Below, piece after piece: positions 54,326 to 63,862 of a stretch of DNA of 64,000 bases (its first letter is position 1; every line of letters starts with the position of its first letter). The translations under genes and the position numbers were made by a program. The notes under the pieces were generated by a model. The model saw only the letters and a list, made by a program, of their open reading frames with translations. It was not told the DNA's origin and searched no databases. Source of the DNA: Fontibacillus phaseoli (GTDB lineage: Bacteria; Bacillota; Bacilli; Paenibacillales; Paenibacillaceae); the NCBI RefSeq assembly GCF_003337355.1, contig NZ_QPJW01000001.1, forward strand, positions 186,001-250,000, given 5' to 3'.

Positions 54326-55306
54326 ATGGAAACGCTCTCAGCGAGCAACGGGACTAGAAATGTAAGCGTAACCCCTGAACCGTCGAAGAAACGGAAAAAA
54401 GGATTCTGGCAAAGTATAGTCCAACAGAAATATTTATACCTAATGTCCTTGCCATTTGTAATTTGGCTGTTTGTGTTTAACTATTTACCAATCTGGGGCT
54501 GGACGATGGCATTCCAGAACTATAAGCCGGCCAAATCTTTTTCGGAACAAAAATGGGTCGGCATGAAAAACTTTGTGGACTTGTTCCAGGACGAAAGATT
54601 TTACCTGGTATTAAGAAACACGCTAGCGATGAGTATTATGGGCATCATCTTCACGTTTATCGTGCCGATCTTTTTCGCGGTGTTCCTGAACGAATTGAAA
54701 GGCAGCATATTCAAACGGACCGTTCAGACGGTATCATATTTGCCTCACTTCGTATCCTGGGTCGTTGTTGCAGGGATCATTACGAAGATGCTCTCGATCG
54801 ACGGCGGGATTATAAATGAGATTTTAATGTCCTTGCATATTATTAACGAGCCCATACAGTTCATGGCTCAGGGGAAATGGTTCTGGGGGATTGTAACCGC
54901 TTCCGATATATGGAAGGAGACAGGATGGAACGCGATCATCTACTTGGCTGCGATCACCGGGATCGACAAGGAACTTTATGAAGCCGCTCGGGTCGATGGA
55001 GCGGGCCGATTCAGACAAATGTGGAATATTACGCTTCCGGGAATCCGTACTACAATTTCCGTACTCTTGATTATGTCGATCGGTCACTTGATCGGTATCG
55101 GCTTCGAGAAACAGTTCCAGCTTCAGAATGCACTGGTAACGGATTATTCCGAAGTTTTGGACATATATGCGTTGAAATACGGTATTAATATCAGCCGCTT
55201 CTCGTACGGTACAGCCATCAGCATGTTCACCTCCGTCGTAAGTATCATTCTGTTGCTCACGGCAAACGGCATCATGAAGAAAACGACGAAAGAAAGCATT
55301 ATGTAA
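54326..55306 (+). CDS. lplB: ABC importer permease (LplB type)
   Basis: A 326-residue protein with a long cytoplasmic N-terminus (about 30 residues, Lys-rich) and six spans; the EAA loop is ELYEAARVDGAGRFRQM. It belongs to the polysaccharide-type permeases that go with YtcP and an LplA-type binding protein, as the next two genes do. The N-terminal region before the first span (KRKKGFWQSIVQQKYLYLMS) is characteristic. Confidence 0.9.
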   Translation: METLSASNGTRNVSVTPEPSKKRKKGFWQSIVQQKYLYLMSLPFVIWLFVFNYLPIWGWTMAFQNYKPAKSFSEQKWVGMKNFVDLFQDERFYLVLRNTLAMSIMGIIFTFIVPIFFAVFLNELKGSIFKRTVQTVSYLPHFVSWVVVAGIITKMLSIDGGIINEILMSLHIINEPIQFMAQGKWFWGIVTASDIWKETGWNAIIYLAAITGIDKELYEAARVDGAGRFRQMWNITLPGIRTTISVLLIMSIGHLIGIGFEKQFQLQNALVTDYSEVLDIYALKYGINISRFSYGTAISMFTSVVSIILLLTANGIMKKTTKESIM

Positions 55307-55320
55307 AGGAGGGGACAAAC

Positions 55321-56220
55321 GTGGCAGCAAAAGCATTCAATGCGACAAAATCAGAGAAAATTTTCGATATTTGCAATGTCATTTTAATGACAGTGATCCT
55401 GATCATTACGTTGTATCCTTTCTTGAACGTACTTGCGATTTCGTTAAATGATTCAACGGATACCGTTCGGGGCGGCATTTATATTTGGCCGCGTGAGTTT
55501 ACACTGGAAAATTACAAGACGATCTTCGGTTATACCGGCTTATTGCAAGGTTTCAAAATTACGATGTTTCGGACAGTTGCCGGTACGATTCTTGGCTTGA
55601 TAAGCGCATCTATGCTTGCTTATACTTTGAGCCGTCCGGACTTTAAATCGCGGAAATTCGTTTCCACCTTCTTGGCTCTGACGATGTATTTCTCCGGCGG
55701 GTTGGTTCCGACTTACATGCTGATGCGTCACCTTGATCTGATCGGGACATTCTGGATTTACATCCTTCCTGGGTTGGTCAGCGCATTCAATGTGTTCATC
55801 ATCAGGTCCTTCATCGACGGATTGCCTTACGCTTTGCAAGAATCGGCAAAACTTGACGGTGCCAATGATTTCAAGATTTACTACAAAATCATTCTTCCGC
55901 TCTGTAAGCCGGTATTGGCGACGATTGCGCTGTTCTTGGCAGTCGGGCAATGGAACTCCTGGTTCGATACTTATCTGTATAACGGAAACAAGCCTGACCT
56001 CACTACATTGCAGTATGAATTGATGAAGGTACTTGCCAGCACGAACCAAGGTGCTTCAATGGCAAACGCGAATGACTTGGCCAATCAGATGGCCCAGGTA
56101 TCTCCGGAATCCATCAAAATGGCGATTACGATTGTCGTAACGGTTCCGATTCTGATCGTTTATCCGTTCCTGCAAAGATACTTCGTATCCGGCATGACTT
56201 TGGGTGCCGTAAAGGCTTAA
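55321..56220 (+). CDS. ytcP: ABC importer permease (YtcP type)
   Basis: A 299-residue protein with a GTG start behind AAAGGAGGGG. It has six spans, the EAA loop ALQESAKLDGANDFKIY and the C-terminus SGMTLGAVKA. It pairs with the LplB-type permease 14 bases upstream. Confidence 0.92.
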   Translation: MAAKAFNATKSEKIFDICNVILMTVILIITLYPFLNVLAISLNDSTDTVRGGIYIWPREFTLENYKTIFGYTGLLQGFKITMFRTVAGTILGLISASMLAYTLSRPDFKSRKFVSTFLALTMYFSGGLVPTYMLMRHLDLIGTFWIYILPGLVSAFNVFIIRSFIDGLPYALQESAKLDGANDFKIYYKIILPLCKPVLATIALFLAVGQWNSWFDTYLYNGNKPDLTTLQYELMKVLASTNQGASMANANDLANQMAQVSPESIKMAITIVVTVPILIVYPFLQRYFVSGMTLGAVKA

Positions 56221-56243
56221 TCACTTTGTAGCATTTCGGTTCC

Positions 56244-56265
56244 GCGGGGCTTTAACCAGCCCCGC
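56244..56265 (+). other. GC-rich hairpin after the permease pair
   Basis: GCGGGGCT (56244-56251) pairs perfectly with AGCCCCGC (56258-56265), loop TTAACC. No T run follows, so it may protect the upstream mRNA end rather than stop transcription. The binding-protein gene starts 164 bases later. Confidence 0.45.
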
Positions 56266-56428
56266 TCGAACCCCATTACCAAGCAAGGTCATTTTAAAAG
56301 GCTTCAAATGAAAGCCCTTACTTTGATTGCTTGGATGCCGGACTAGAGCCGGATATAGGTAAGGTAGACGCAGGTAATGCCTGTTATACAATATAGCGTT
56401 ACAATAATTTTCTAGGGGGAAAATAGAC

Positions 56429-58171
56429 ATGAAGTGGAAAAGTCCAAAAACCTTTGCTGCTCTTCTGCTAGCCAGCACCTTGCTCGTTGGCGGCTGCGGA
56501 AATTCCGGCAATGACACTGCGGCAAGCAACAACACAGGCAACAAAGCAAATAACAACCAAAATACGCAAGCGGCGGAAGACACAAGCCCTGTCTCCTTCA
56601 GCTTTTTCGGCGGGGATGCCAGCCCTAACTGGAACGGTATGCAGGATGAAGTAGGTAAAGCGATTACAGAGAAAACCGGGGTTACCCTGGAAGCGGAATT
56701 TGACGTAGGTGCTGGCGGCGGCGAGAGCAAAGTTGCTTTGATGGCCGCAAGTGGCGATGTACCTGATCTGATTTTCGCAAAAGGCGAGCTGTCCAAACTG
56801 ATCGATGCCGGACTCATCTTGGATTTGACCGACTTGATCGAAGAGCATGCCCCGAATATCAAAAAGATTTTCGGCGATAACATGAACCGTTTGAAATACA
56901 GCAATGAAGATCCAGCCATTTATTCCATCGTAAGTAACATGGGCGTCGACAACCAATACTTCGATGCCACAGGCGGTTTTGAAATCCAGCACCGTGTATT
57001 GAAGGAACTTGGTTATCCTGAAGTCCGCACTTTGCAAGATTATGAAAATGTCTTGAAGGAATACTATGCGAAGCATCCGACTACGGACGGACAACCTACG
57101 ATTCCTTTGACCTTAAGTGCGGATGACTGGAGAATCATGATCACCGTTACCAACCCGGCTTTCATCGCTACCGGTGCTCCGGATGACGGAGAATACTATG
57201 TCGATCCGGCAACTTATGAAGCGAAGCTCCATTACAAACGTCCAGAAGAGAAAGAATATTTCCGTTGGTTGAACCATATGTACAATGAAGGATTGCTCGA
57301 CAAGGATACTTTTGTACAAAAAGAAGACCAATACAAAGCAAAAATCGCCAGCGGCCGCGTAATTGGCTTGATTGACCAAGAGTGGGGCTATATGGACGGG
57401 GAAAATGCCTTGAAAGCTGCAGGCAAAAACGAATATACTTACGCTCACTTTCCTGTTACGTTGAGCAAAGACTATGTTGATCATTCCTTCCAACCTGCTG
57501 GGGTTGACGGATACGGTATCGCGATCACAACAGCTTGTAAAGATCCGGTTCGTGCCATCAAGTTCCTGGACTGGCTGGCATCCGATGAAGGTCAAATCCT
57601 CAGAAACTGGGGTATCGAAGGCAAACACTACACTGTTGAAAACGGAAAACGTGTAATTCCAGCTGAGGTCACCGAAAGAAGAATGAACGATACAGCTAAC
57701 TTTACCAAAGAAACAGGTCTTGGCAATCCAGCCGGATTGTACGCCGTTATGAGTGCTCGTTATGGGGACGGAGTCAAAGATTCCACCGATAACTACTATA
57801 CAATCAACTTCCCGGAACAAATCGTAGAACTTTATTCCGATGCTGAGAAAGAATCGTTGGCAGCTTATAAAGCTACAACATGGAAAGATTTGTTCCCGCA
57901 AGAAAGCGACTTCGAAGCTAAGGAATGGGGCGCGTTGTACAACATGCCAGTTCCGACAGACGGCGATTATCAAGTAATCTCCAAAAAGTCACAAGATATC
58001 ATCCGTAAGCGTATTCCGGAAGCGGTGCTTGCAAAAACGGCTGACTTCGATAAAATCTATGACGGTTTCCTGGCTGAACTGGATAAAGCCGGCGCAGAAA
58101 AAATGGAAGCCGAATATACAGAGCTTGTAAAAGCGAGAGTATCGTTGTTTACAGGAAAAGACATTAAATAA
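56429..58171 (+). CDS. lplA: ABC importer solute-binding lipoprotein (LplA type)
   Basis: A 580-residue binding protein, larger than the 430-450-residue type of the other two importers. The signal peptide (MKWKSPKTFAALLLASTLL) ends in the lipobox VGGC, followed by an Asn/Thr-rich linker. LplA-type proteins bind long or branched oligosaccharides. Codon use is more regular and translation-friendly than in the neighbours, in line with high expression. Xyloglucan oligosaccharides are the likely cargo by context with GH31 and GH95. Confidence 0.92.
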   Translation: MKWKSPKTFAALLLASTLLVGGCGNSGNDTAASNNTGNKANNNQNTQAAEDTSPVSFSFFGGDASPNWNGMQDEVGKAITEKTGVTLEAEFDVGAGGGESKVALMAASGDVPDLIFAKGELSKLIDAGLILDLTDLIEEHAPNIKKIFGDNMNRLKYSNEDPAIYSIVSNMGVDNQYFDATGGFEIQHRVLKELGYPEVRTLQDYENVLKEYYAKHPTTDGQPTIPLTLSADDWRIMITVTNPAFIATGAPDDGEYYVDPATYEAKLHYKRPEEKEYFRWLNHMYNEGLLDKDTFVQKEDQYKAKIASGRVIGLIDQEWGYMDGENALKAAGKNEYTYAHFPVTLSKDYVDHSFQPAGVDGYGIAITTACKDPVRAIKFLDWLASDEGQILRNWGIEGKHYTVENGKRVIPAEVTERRMNDTANFTKETGLGNPAGLYAVMSARYGDGVKDSTDNYYTINFPEQIVELYSDAEKESLAAYKATTWKDLFPQESDFEAKEWGALYNMPVPTDGDYQVISKKSQDIIRKRIPEAVLAKTADFDKIYDGFLAELDKAGAEKMEAEYTELVKARVSLFTGKDIK

Positions 58172-58204
58172 TTGTGTTTTAAAAAATCTTATAGCATGAT
58201 GTAG

Positions 58205-58236
58205 AAAAGGCCCGTAAGCGTATTCGGGCCTTTTCT
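58205..58236 (+). terminator. Terminator after the LplA-type gene
   Basis: AAAAGGCCCG (58205-58214) pairs with CGGGCCTTTT (58225-58234), followed by CTCT. It lies 30 bases before the GH95 gene, so GH95 gets only read-through or its own promoter. Confidence 0.82.
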
Positions 58237-58265
58237 CTAAGTTTTACGGAGTGGAGGTAAGAGAA

Positions 58266-60641
58266 ATGACGGATAGTAACAATGGGAAAACAGGGTGGAG
58301 GTTATGGTACAATCAGCCCGCTTCCCGCTGGGAAGAGGCTCTGCCAGTCGGAAACGGGCGGATTGGCGGCATGATTTACGGCGGGGAGCGCTCGGAGGTC
58401 ATAGCGTTAAACGAGGATACTTTATGGTCCGGATTTCCCCGCGATACTCAAAATTACGATGCCCTTCGGCATTTAGGCCGCGCCAGGGAACTGATATTTT
58501 CCGGGAAATATAAAGAGGCGGAATCCTTAATAAACTCTAAAATGCTGGGCCGTCGGAGCGAGTCTTATCAACCTTTGGGCAATTTAAAGGTGGAACACTC
58601 CGGAGAAGCCGCATTCAGTGAATATTATAGAGGCCTGGAACTGGAAACCGGAATAGCGGAGGTGCGTTATTCCCGCGGAACCGCCCGCTACACTCGCGAG
58701 GTATTTGTCAGCGCGGTAGATCAGATTCTGGCTCTCCGGTATGCATCGCCTTCGCAAGATGTGCTGGATCTTTCCATTTCCCTCGATTCGCCGTTACGTC
58801 ACACGATAAGCGATGCGCAGGAAAGCAACGGGTTGAAAATGAACGGCCGGGCGCCGAGTCATATTGCCGACAACTATTTGGGCGACCACCCTCAATCCGT
58901 GCTATACGAGGAAGGTCTGGGGCTTTCCTTTGAGACACAGATTCTGATCTTGCATGAAGGCGGGGCCGTTGTCAGAGAATCCGGGGTCGTGAAAGTGAAA
59001 GGTGCAATTTCGGTGACCGTACTGCTCGCAGCGGTAACCAACTTCGCCGGATATGACATCATGCCGGGAAGCGGTGCTGAAGACCGGATTGCAGGAAAAT
59101 GTAATGCCGCGCTTAAGGCAGCCGCGAAGTTGGGTTATGACGAACTGCGCAGCAGACATATCCGGGATCACGGAAGTCTTTTCGGGCGGTTGCAGCTTGA
59201 TTTAGGGTCAACGGACAACGCTGCCTTGCCGACGGACGAGCGTCTTGCCCGTTACCAGGCAGGAATGAATGATCCGGCTTTGGAAGCTCTCTATTTCCAA
59301 TACGGACGCTATCTGCTGATGGGGAGCTCGAGACCGGGAACGCAGCCCGCTCATTTGCAGGGAATATGGAATCCGCATATGCAGCCGCCTTGGAACAGCA
59401 ATTATACGACAAATATTAATACGGAAATGAACTATTGGCCTGTGGAAGTTTGTAATTTGAGCGAATGCCATGAGCCTCTATTCGGCCTCATTTCGGATTT
59501 AAGCGAAACCGGCGCGAGAACCGCACGAATTCATTACGGTTCCCAGGGCTGGACCGCGCACCATAACGTTGATTTGTGGAGGGCAGCCACGCCGAGCGAC
59601 GGGGATGCCAGTTGGGCGTTCTGGCCGATGAGCGGAATATGGCTTTGCCGCCACCTTTGGGAACATTATGACTTCGTACGGGACGAAGCCTTTTTGCGGG
59701 ACACGGCCTATCCGTTGATGAAAGGGGCCGCGGAATTTTGTCTGGACTGGCTTATCGTCGGGCCGAACGGTCAACTGGTAACGGCTCCTTCAACGTCACC
59801 GGAAAATAAATTCCTGACGGCGGACGGAGAACCTTGCAGCGTATCCGCGGGATCAACGATGGATCTGTTTTTGATCTCGGAGCTGTTCACGCATTGCATT
59901 CAAGCGGCATCCATTCTTGAAGCCGACCAAGAGTGGATTTCCCGGTTGGAAGAAGCGATGGAGAAAATGGCCAAGCCGGAAATCGGGCCCGACGGGCGTT
60001 TGCGCGAATGGAGCCAAGACTTTGCGGAAGCTGAACCCGGCCACCGGCATGTTTCGCATTTATACGGGTTGTATCCGGGCGCTGCCATTACGCCGGAAAA
60101 CACGCCTGAGTTGGCGGAAGCGGCGCGGAAATCGCTGGATAGCCGGATCAGCCAAGGAGGCGGACATACAGGCTGGAGCTGTGCCTGGCTGATAAATCTG
60201 TATGCCAGACTCGGAGATGGAGAAGCGGCGTACCGTTTTGTTAATACGCTTTTATCCCGCTCGACCTATCCGAATCTGTTCGATGACCATCCGCCGTTCC
60301 AAATTGACGGTAATTTCGGAGGAACCGCAGGGATCGCCGAAATGCTGATTCAGAGCCACCGGGACGGAATACATCTGCTGCCTGCACTGCCGAAAGCCTG
60401 GCCTACCGGAAGCGTTAGTGGACTCAAGGCAAGAGGCGGCTACTCGGTCAGTGCGGAGTGGATAGGGGGGCGCCTGTCGGAGGCTCGTATCACGGCTTCA
60501 CGCAGCGGCTGGTGCACGGTCCGTTATGACGAGCCGATTACCGTTACTAAGCCGGACGGAACTAGCGCGCCCGATAAAGAACTTCGTTTTTGGACGGAAC
60601 CGGACGAAACATACCGGATTTATATAGATATGAAGAAATAG
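58266..60641 (+). CDS. GH95 alpha-L-fucosidase family protein
   Basis: ATG 58266 lies behind GGAGG at 58252-58256; GTG 58251 would place the binding site inside the gene. The 791-residue protein has the N-terminal beta domain (WRLWYNQPASRWEEALPVGN, then GRIGGMIYGG) and the (alpha/alpha)6 barrel with NINTEMNYWP near 384, TAPSTSPENKF near 505 and DGNFGGTAGIAEML near 684. GH95 enzymes remove alpha-1,2-fucose or alpha-L-galactose. No signal peptide. It would trim fucosylated xyloglucan side chains after import. Confidence 0.93.
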   Translation: MTDSNNGKTGWRLWYNQPASRWEEALPVGNGRIGGMIYGGERSEVIALNEDTLWSGFPRDTQNYDALRHLGRARELIFSGKYKEAESLINSKMLGRRSESYQPLGNLKVEHSGEAAFSEYYRGLELETGIAEVRYSRGTARYTREVFVSAVDQILALRYASPSQDVLDLSISLDSPLRHTISDAQESNGLKMNGRAPSHIADNYLGDHPQSVLYEEGLGLSFETQILILHEGGAVVRESGVVKVKGAISVTVLLAAVTNFAGYDIMPGSGAEDRIAGKCNAALKAAAKLGYDELRSRHIRDHGSLFGRLQLDLGSTDNAALPTDERLARYQAGMNDPALEALYFQYGRYLLMGSSRPGTQPAHLQGIWNPHMQPPWNSNYTTNINTEMNYWPVEVCNLSECHEPLFGLISDLSETGARTARIHYGSQGWTAHHNVDLWRAATPSDGDASWAFWPMSGIWLCRHLWEHYDFVRDEAFLRDTAYPLMKGAAEFCLDWLIVGPNGQLVTAPSTSPENKFLTADGEPCSVSAGSTMDLFLISELFTHCIQAASILEADQEWISRLEEAMEKMAKPEIGPDGRLREWSQDFAEAEPGHRHVSHLYGLYPGAAITPENTPELAEAARKSLDSRISQGGGHTGWSCAWLINLYARLGDGEAAYRFVNTLLSRSTYPNLFDDHPPFQIDGNFGGTAGIAEMLIQSHRDGIHLLPALPKAWPTGSVSGLKARGGYSVSAEWIGGRLSEARITASRSGWCTVRYDEPITVTKPDGTSAPDKELRFWTEPDETYRIYIDMKK

Positions 60642-60658
60642 CATGCAGTTATGAAAGG

Positions 60659-60706
60659 CTGTCCTATCGGTCCATTGTTGGCCGTGAGGGCAGTTTTGTT
60701 TTTTTA
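60659..60706 (+). terminator. Terminator after GH95
   Basis: CTGTCCT (60659-60665) pairs with AGGGCAG (60687-60693) with one G-U pair; inner pairing is imperfect, and TTTTGTTTTTTT follows. Confidence 0.6.
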
Positions 60707-60764
60707 TTGGATGACGATTTGGTTACCGGTTACATATGTGAATTAGGCTAGTTTAGCGGAATCA

Positions 60765-61598
60765 TTAATGTAGCTTGCGGAACTGCTGCGGGGTCAGGCC
60801 CGTATGCTTGCGGAACGTAGCCACAAAATGGCTGGTGTCGCGAAAACCGGTTAGTCCGGCAATGCTCGCCACGGTGAGATCCGGATCTCCGGCCAGGCGC
60901 TCTTTCGCCTTGTGAATGCGCATTTGAACGAGGTAAGCATAAGGGGAAAGGCCGAAGGTAAGCTGGAACAGCTTGCTTAAATGCCGTCCGGATATGCCGA
61001 GCACATCGGCCAAGCTATCCAGTCCGAGATCGGGATTGCCGTAATGCTTTTCCATCCACTTAAGCAAGGGATTCAGCTTCTCCATATTTCGGGTTACGGA
61101 GATGCTGCTGGCTTGCCCGAATTTACTCAATAGTCCAAGGAAGCGGTAAGTCTGGGTGGAGGTTTCAAGGCCGAATAGGTCATCCCCGGTATCAAGCTGT
61201 TCAAGCATTGATCCCAGCAGGGGGGCCAGGGGCGAATCCGGTTCCCAGTGGAAAAAGGCAGGTTCGGAAATGGCGAATGCGGAAAGGATATGGCTTGTTG
61301 CTTCCCCGCCGAACGTCAGATAGAGCGTTCTCCAAACTTTTCCATCGGAAGTTTCATAAGTATGCGGCATGCCAGGAGGCAGGAGAAGACCGGTGTGAGG
61401 CTCAAGGACGACCGTTTCGTTGCCGTAGGTTAGCCTTCCTTCCCCGGCCTCGGTTTGAATCCAGTGATAGCAGGGATAACCTTCGGGACGGGTAACTTTT
61501 TCCTGACTGGGGTTATAGCCGATACTTTCGACAAGCAGAGGAAGATGAGGGTTCCCGGAGGGGGAGAAGACGTATCGCCGGTACGCAGGCGTTAGCAT
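60765..61598 (-). CDS. AraC-family regulator divergent from GH42
   Basis: A 277-residue protein on the minus strand; GGAGGATCC precedes the ATG. Residues 30-100 are a cupin-like domain (GEGRLTYGNETVVLEPHTGL, then PPGMPHTY). The C-terminal 100 residues are the AraC domain (LDSLADVLGISGRHLSKLFQ, then VASIAGLTGFRDTSHFVATF). It lies 123 bases from the GH42 gene and is its likely regulator. Confidence 0.9.
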   Translation of the reverse strand: MLTPAYRRYVFSPSGNPHLPLLVESIGYNPSQEKVTRPEGYPCYHWIQTEAGEGRLTYGNETVVLEPHTGLLLPPGMPHTYETSDGKVWRTLYLTFGGEATSHILSAFAISEPAFFHWEPDSPLAPLLGSMLEQLDTGDDLFGLETSTQTYRFLGLLSKFGQASSISVTRNMEKLNPLLKWMEKHYGNPDLGLDSLADVLGISGRHLSKLFQLTFGLSPYAYLVQMRIHKAKERLAGDPDLTVASIAGLTGFRDTSHFVATFRKHTGLTPQQFRKLH

Positions 61599-61721
61599 GA
61601 AAGGATCCTCCTAACAGTTCCATATTATTATATTCGAGTTCAGAATTATTATATATCAAGGGCTAAGCTTTGATTTTACAATGGTAATATAATTATATCA
61701 CATATAAAGGATGTGTTCGCA

Positions 61722-63755
61722 GTGATCAATGATAAGCTGCCGAAAATATGGTATGGCGGGGACTACAACCCGGAGCAATGGGATGCGGGGATTTGGCAAG
61801 AGGACGAGCGCATGTTCAAGCTCGCCGGCATCGATGTAGCGACCGTCAATGTGTTCTCCTGGGCGTTGAACCAGCCTGATGAAGATACTTACGATTTTGC
61901 CCAACTGGACGAAACGATGGACCGTTTGTACAAGAGCGGTGTTTACACTTGTTTGGCAACAAGTACGGGGGCACATCCGGCCTGGATGGCACGAAAATAT
62001 CCTGACGTAACCCGCGTGGACGTGCAGGGCAGAAAGCGCAAGTTTGGCGGACGCCATAATTCCTGCCCGAATTCCCCGACCTACCGCAAGTATTCCGTTC
62101 GCATGGCCGGCAAGCTGGCGGAGAGATACAAGGATCATCCCGGCCTGCTGATCTGGCATATTTCCAATGAATACGGCGGCTACTGCTACTGTGATAATTG
62201 TGCTGCCGGTTTCCGCAAATGGCTTCAGGAACGCTACGGAAGCCTGGAAGCGTTGAACAAGGCGTGGAATACCCGCTTCTGGGGCCATACGTTCTACGAT
62301 TGGGAAGACATCGTTCCGCCGAGTGAGCTGAGCGAAGAATGGAACGGCAACCGGACCAACTTCCAGGGCATCTCGCTGGACTACCGCAGATTTATGTCTT
62401 ACAGTTTGCTGGAATGCTATAGATTGGAGTACGAGGAACTCAAGAAACACACGCCGAACATTCCGGTTACGACGAATCTGATGGGCTTTTATCCGGAATT
62501 GAACTATTTCGAATGGGCTAAATATATGGATATCGTGTCTTGGGACAACTATCCTTCCCTGGATACGCCGGTCAGCCACACGGCCATGACGCATGATCTG
62601 ATGCGGGGACTGAAGAGCGGAGATCCGTTCATGCTGATGGAGCAAACGCCGAGCCAGCAAAACTGGCAAGCCTACAACTCGTTGAAGCGTCCGGGCGTTA
62701 TGCGCTTGTGGAGTTATCAGGCCGTGGCCCGGGGCGCGGATACGGTGTTGTTCTTCCAGCTTCGCCGTTCCATCGGCGCGTGCGAGAAGTATCATGGTGC
62801 CGTGATCGAGCATGTCGGCCACGAGCATACCCGCGTATTCCGGGAATGCGCCGAGCTCGGCCGGGAACTGGAACAGCTTGGCGATACGCTGCTGGATGCC
62901 CGGACGGAGGCCAAAATCGGGATCGTTTACGATTGGGAGAACCGCTGGGCTACCGACCTGTCGAGTGGTCCGACCGTATCTCTGAATTATGAAAAAGAGG
63001 TTCACAAATATTACGACGCTTTGTTCAAGATGCATGTAGAGAGCGATATGGTATCCGTCGAAGAAGACTTCGGCAAATACGAAATCGTTATTGCTCCGGT
63101 TATGTACATGGTTAAACCGGGTTTTGCGGAAAAGGTGGAGAAATTCGTTTCGAACGGAGGCACCTTTGTTACCACGTTCTTCAGCGGCATTGTGAATGAG
63201 AACGACCTTGTGACGACCGGCGGATATCCGGGAGAACTGCGGTCCGTGATGGGCATCTGGGCGGAAGAGATTGACGCGCTGTTCCCGGACCAGAAGAATC
63301 AGATCGTGATGAAGCATTCATGGGGGAAACTTGATGGGCAATTCGAGTGCGACCTGCTCTGTGACCTGATTCATTCCGAAGGTGCCGAAGTGTTGGCCGA
63401 GTACGGCTCGGATTTCTATAAAGGGATGCCTGTCCTGACGGTGAACCGCTTCGGAAACGGACGCGCCTATTATGTGGCCAGCAGCCCGGAGGCCTCGTTC
63501 CTTGAAGGATTCCTCGCTAACCTGTGCGAAGAGAAAGGAATCAAACCGCTGCTAAACGCTCCTGCGGGCGTGGAAGTGGCACGCCGGGTGAAGAACGGCA
63601 TGGAATATCTGTTCCTGCTGAACCACAATGCCGATGCAGCCATGGTGGAAACGGGCGCGGATGCCAAAAAGGAACTGCTCGGCGGAGAAACGGTGTCGGG
63701 GATCGTTACGGTACCTGGACGCGGCGTCTTGATTTTGGAGCGCGCCAAAGCTTAA
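61722..63755 (+). CDS. GH42 beta-galactosidase
   Basis: GTG 61722, 11 bases after AAAGG, is chosen over GTG 61713. The 677-residue protein has acid/base Glu150 in WHISNEYGG and nucleophile Glu307 in FMLMEQTPS. Cys115, Cys155, Cys157 and Cys160 form the zinc site typical of part of the family. A C-terminal trimerisation-type domain follows from about 395. There is no signal peptide. It removes beta-galactose, which caps xylose in xyloglucan side chains, after import. Confidence 0.95.
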   Translation: MINDKLPKIWYGGDYNPEQWDAGIWQEDERMFKLAGIDVATVNVFSWALNQPDEDTYDFAQLDETMDRLYKSGVYTCLATSTGAHPAWMARKYPDVTRVDVQGRKRKFGGRHNSCPNSPTYRKYSVRMAGKLAERYKDHPGLLIWHISNEYGGYCYCDNCAAGFRKWLQERYGSLEALNKAWNTRFWGHTFYDWEDIVPPSELSEEWNGNRTNFQGISLDYRRFMSYSLLECYRLEYEELKKHTPNIPVTTNLMGFYPELNYFEWAKYMDIVSWDNYPSLDTPVSHTAMTHDLMRGLKSGDPFMLMEQTPSQQNWQAYNSLKRPGVMRLWSYQAVARGADTVLFFQLRRSIGACEKYHGAVIEHVGHEHTRVFRECAELGRELEQLGDTLLDARTEAKIGIVYDWENRWATDLSSGPTVSLNYEKEVHKYYDALFKMHVESDMVSVEEDFGKYEIVIAPVMYMVKPGFAEKVEKFVSNGGTFVTTFFSGIVNENDLVTTGGYPGELRSVMGIWAEEIDALFPDQKNQIVMKHSWGKLDGQFECDLLCDLIHSEGAEVLAEYGSDFYKGMPVLTVNRFGNGRAYYVASSPEASFLEGFLANLCEEKGIKPLLNAPAGVEVARRVKNGMEYLFLLNHNADAAMVETGADAKKELLGGETVSGIVTVPGRGVLILERAKA

Positions 63756-63862
63756 CATGTTATTGATCGTTTGAATGAGAAAATGAATGGGACCCTGCAA
63801 AGTACCTGAACGGCTTCTTAGTATAGACCTACGCTTTGTGGTGGATGACGGAGGAATGTCGG

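Noticed and set aside
61698-63317. A 539-codon open frame on the minus strand across GH42
   Set aside because: It lies entirely opposite a gene with clear catalytic residues. It is a mirror frame of GC-rich coding DNA.
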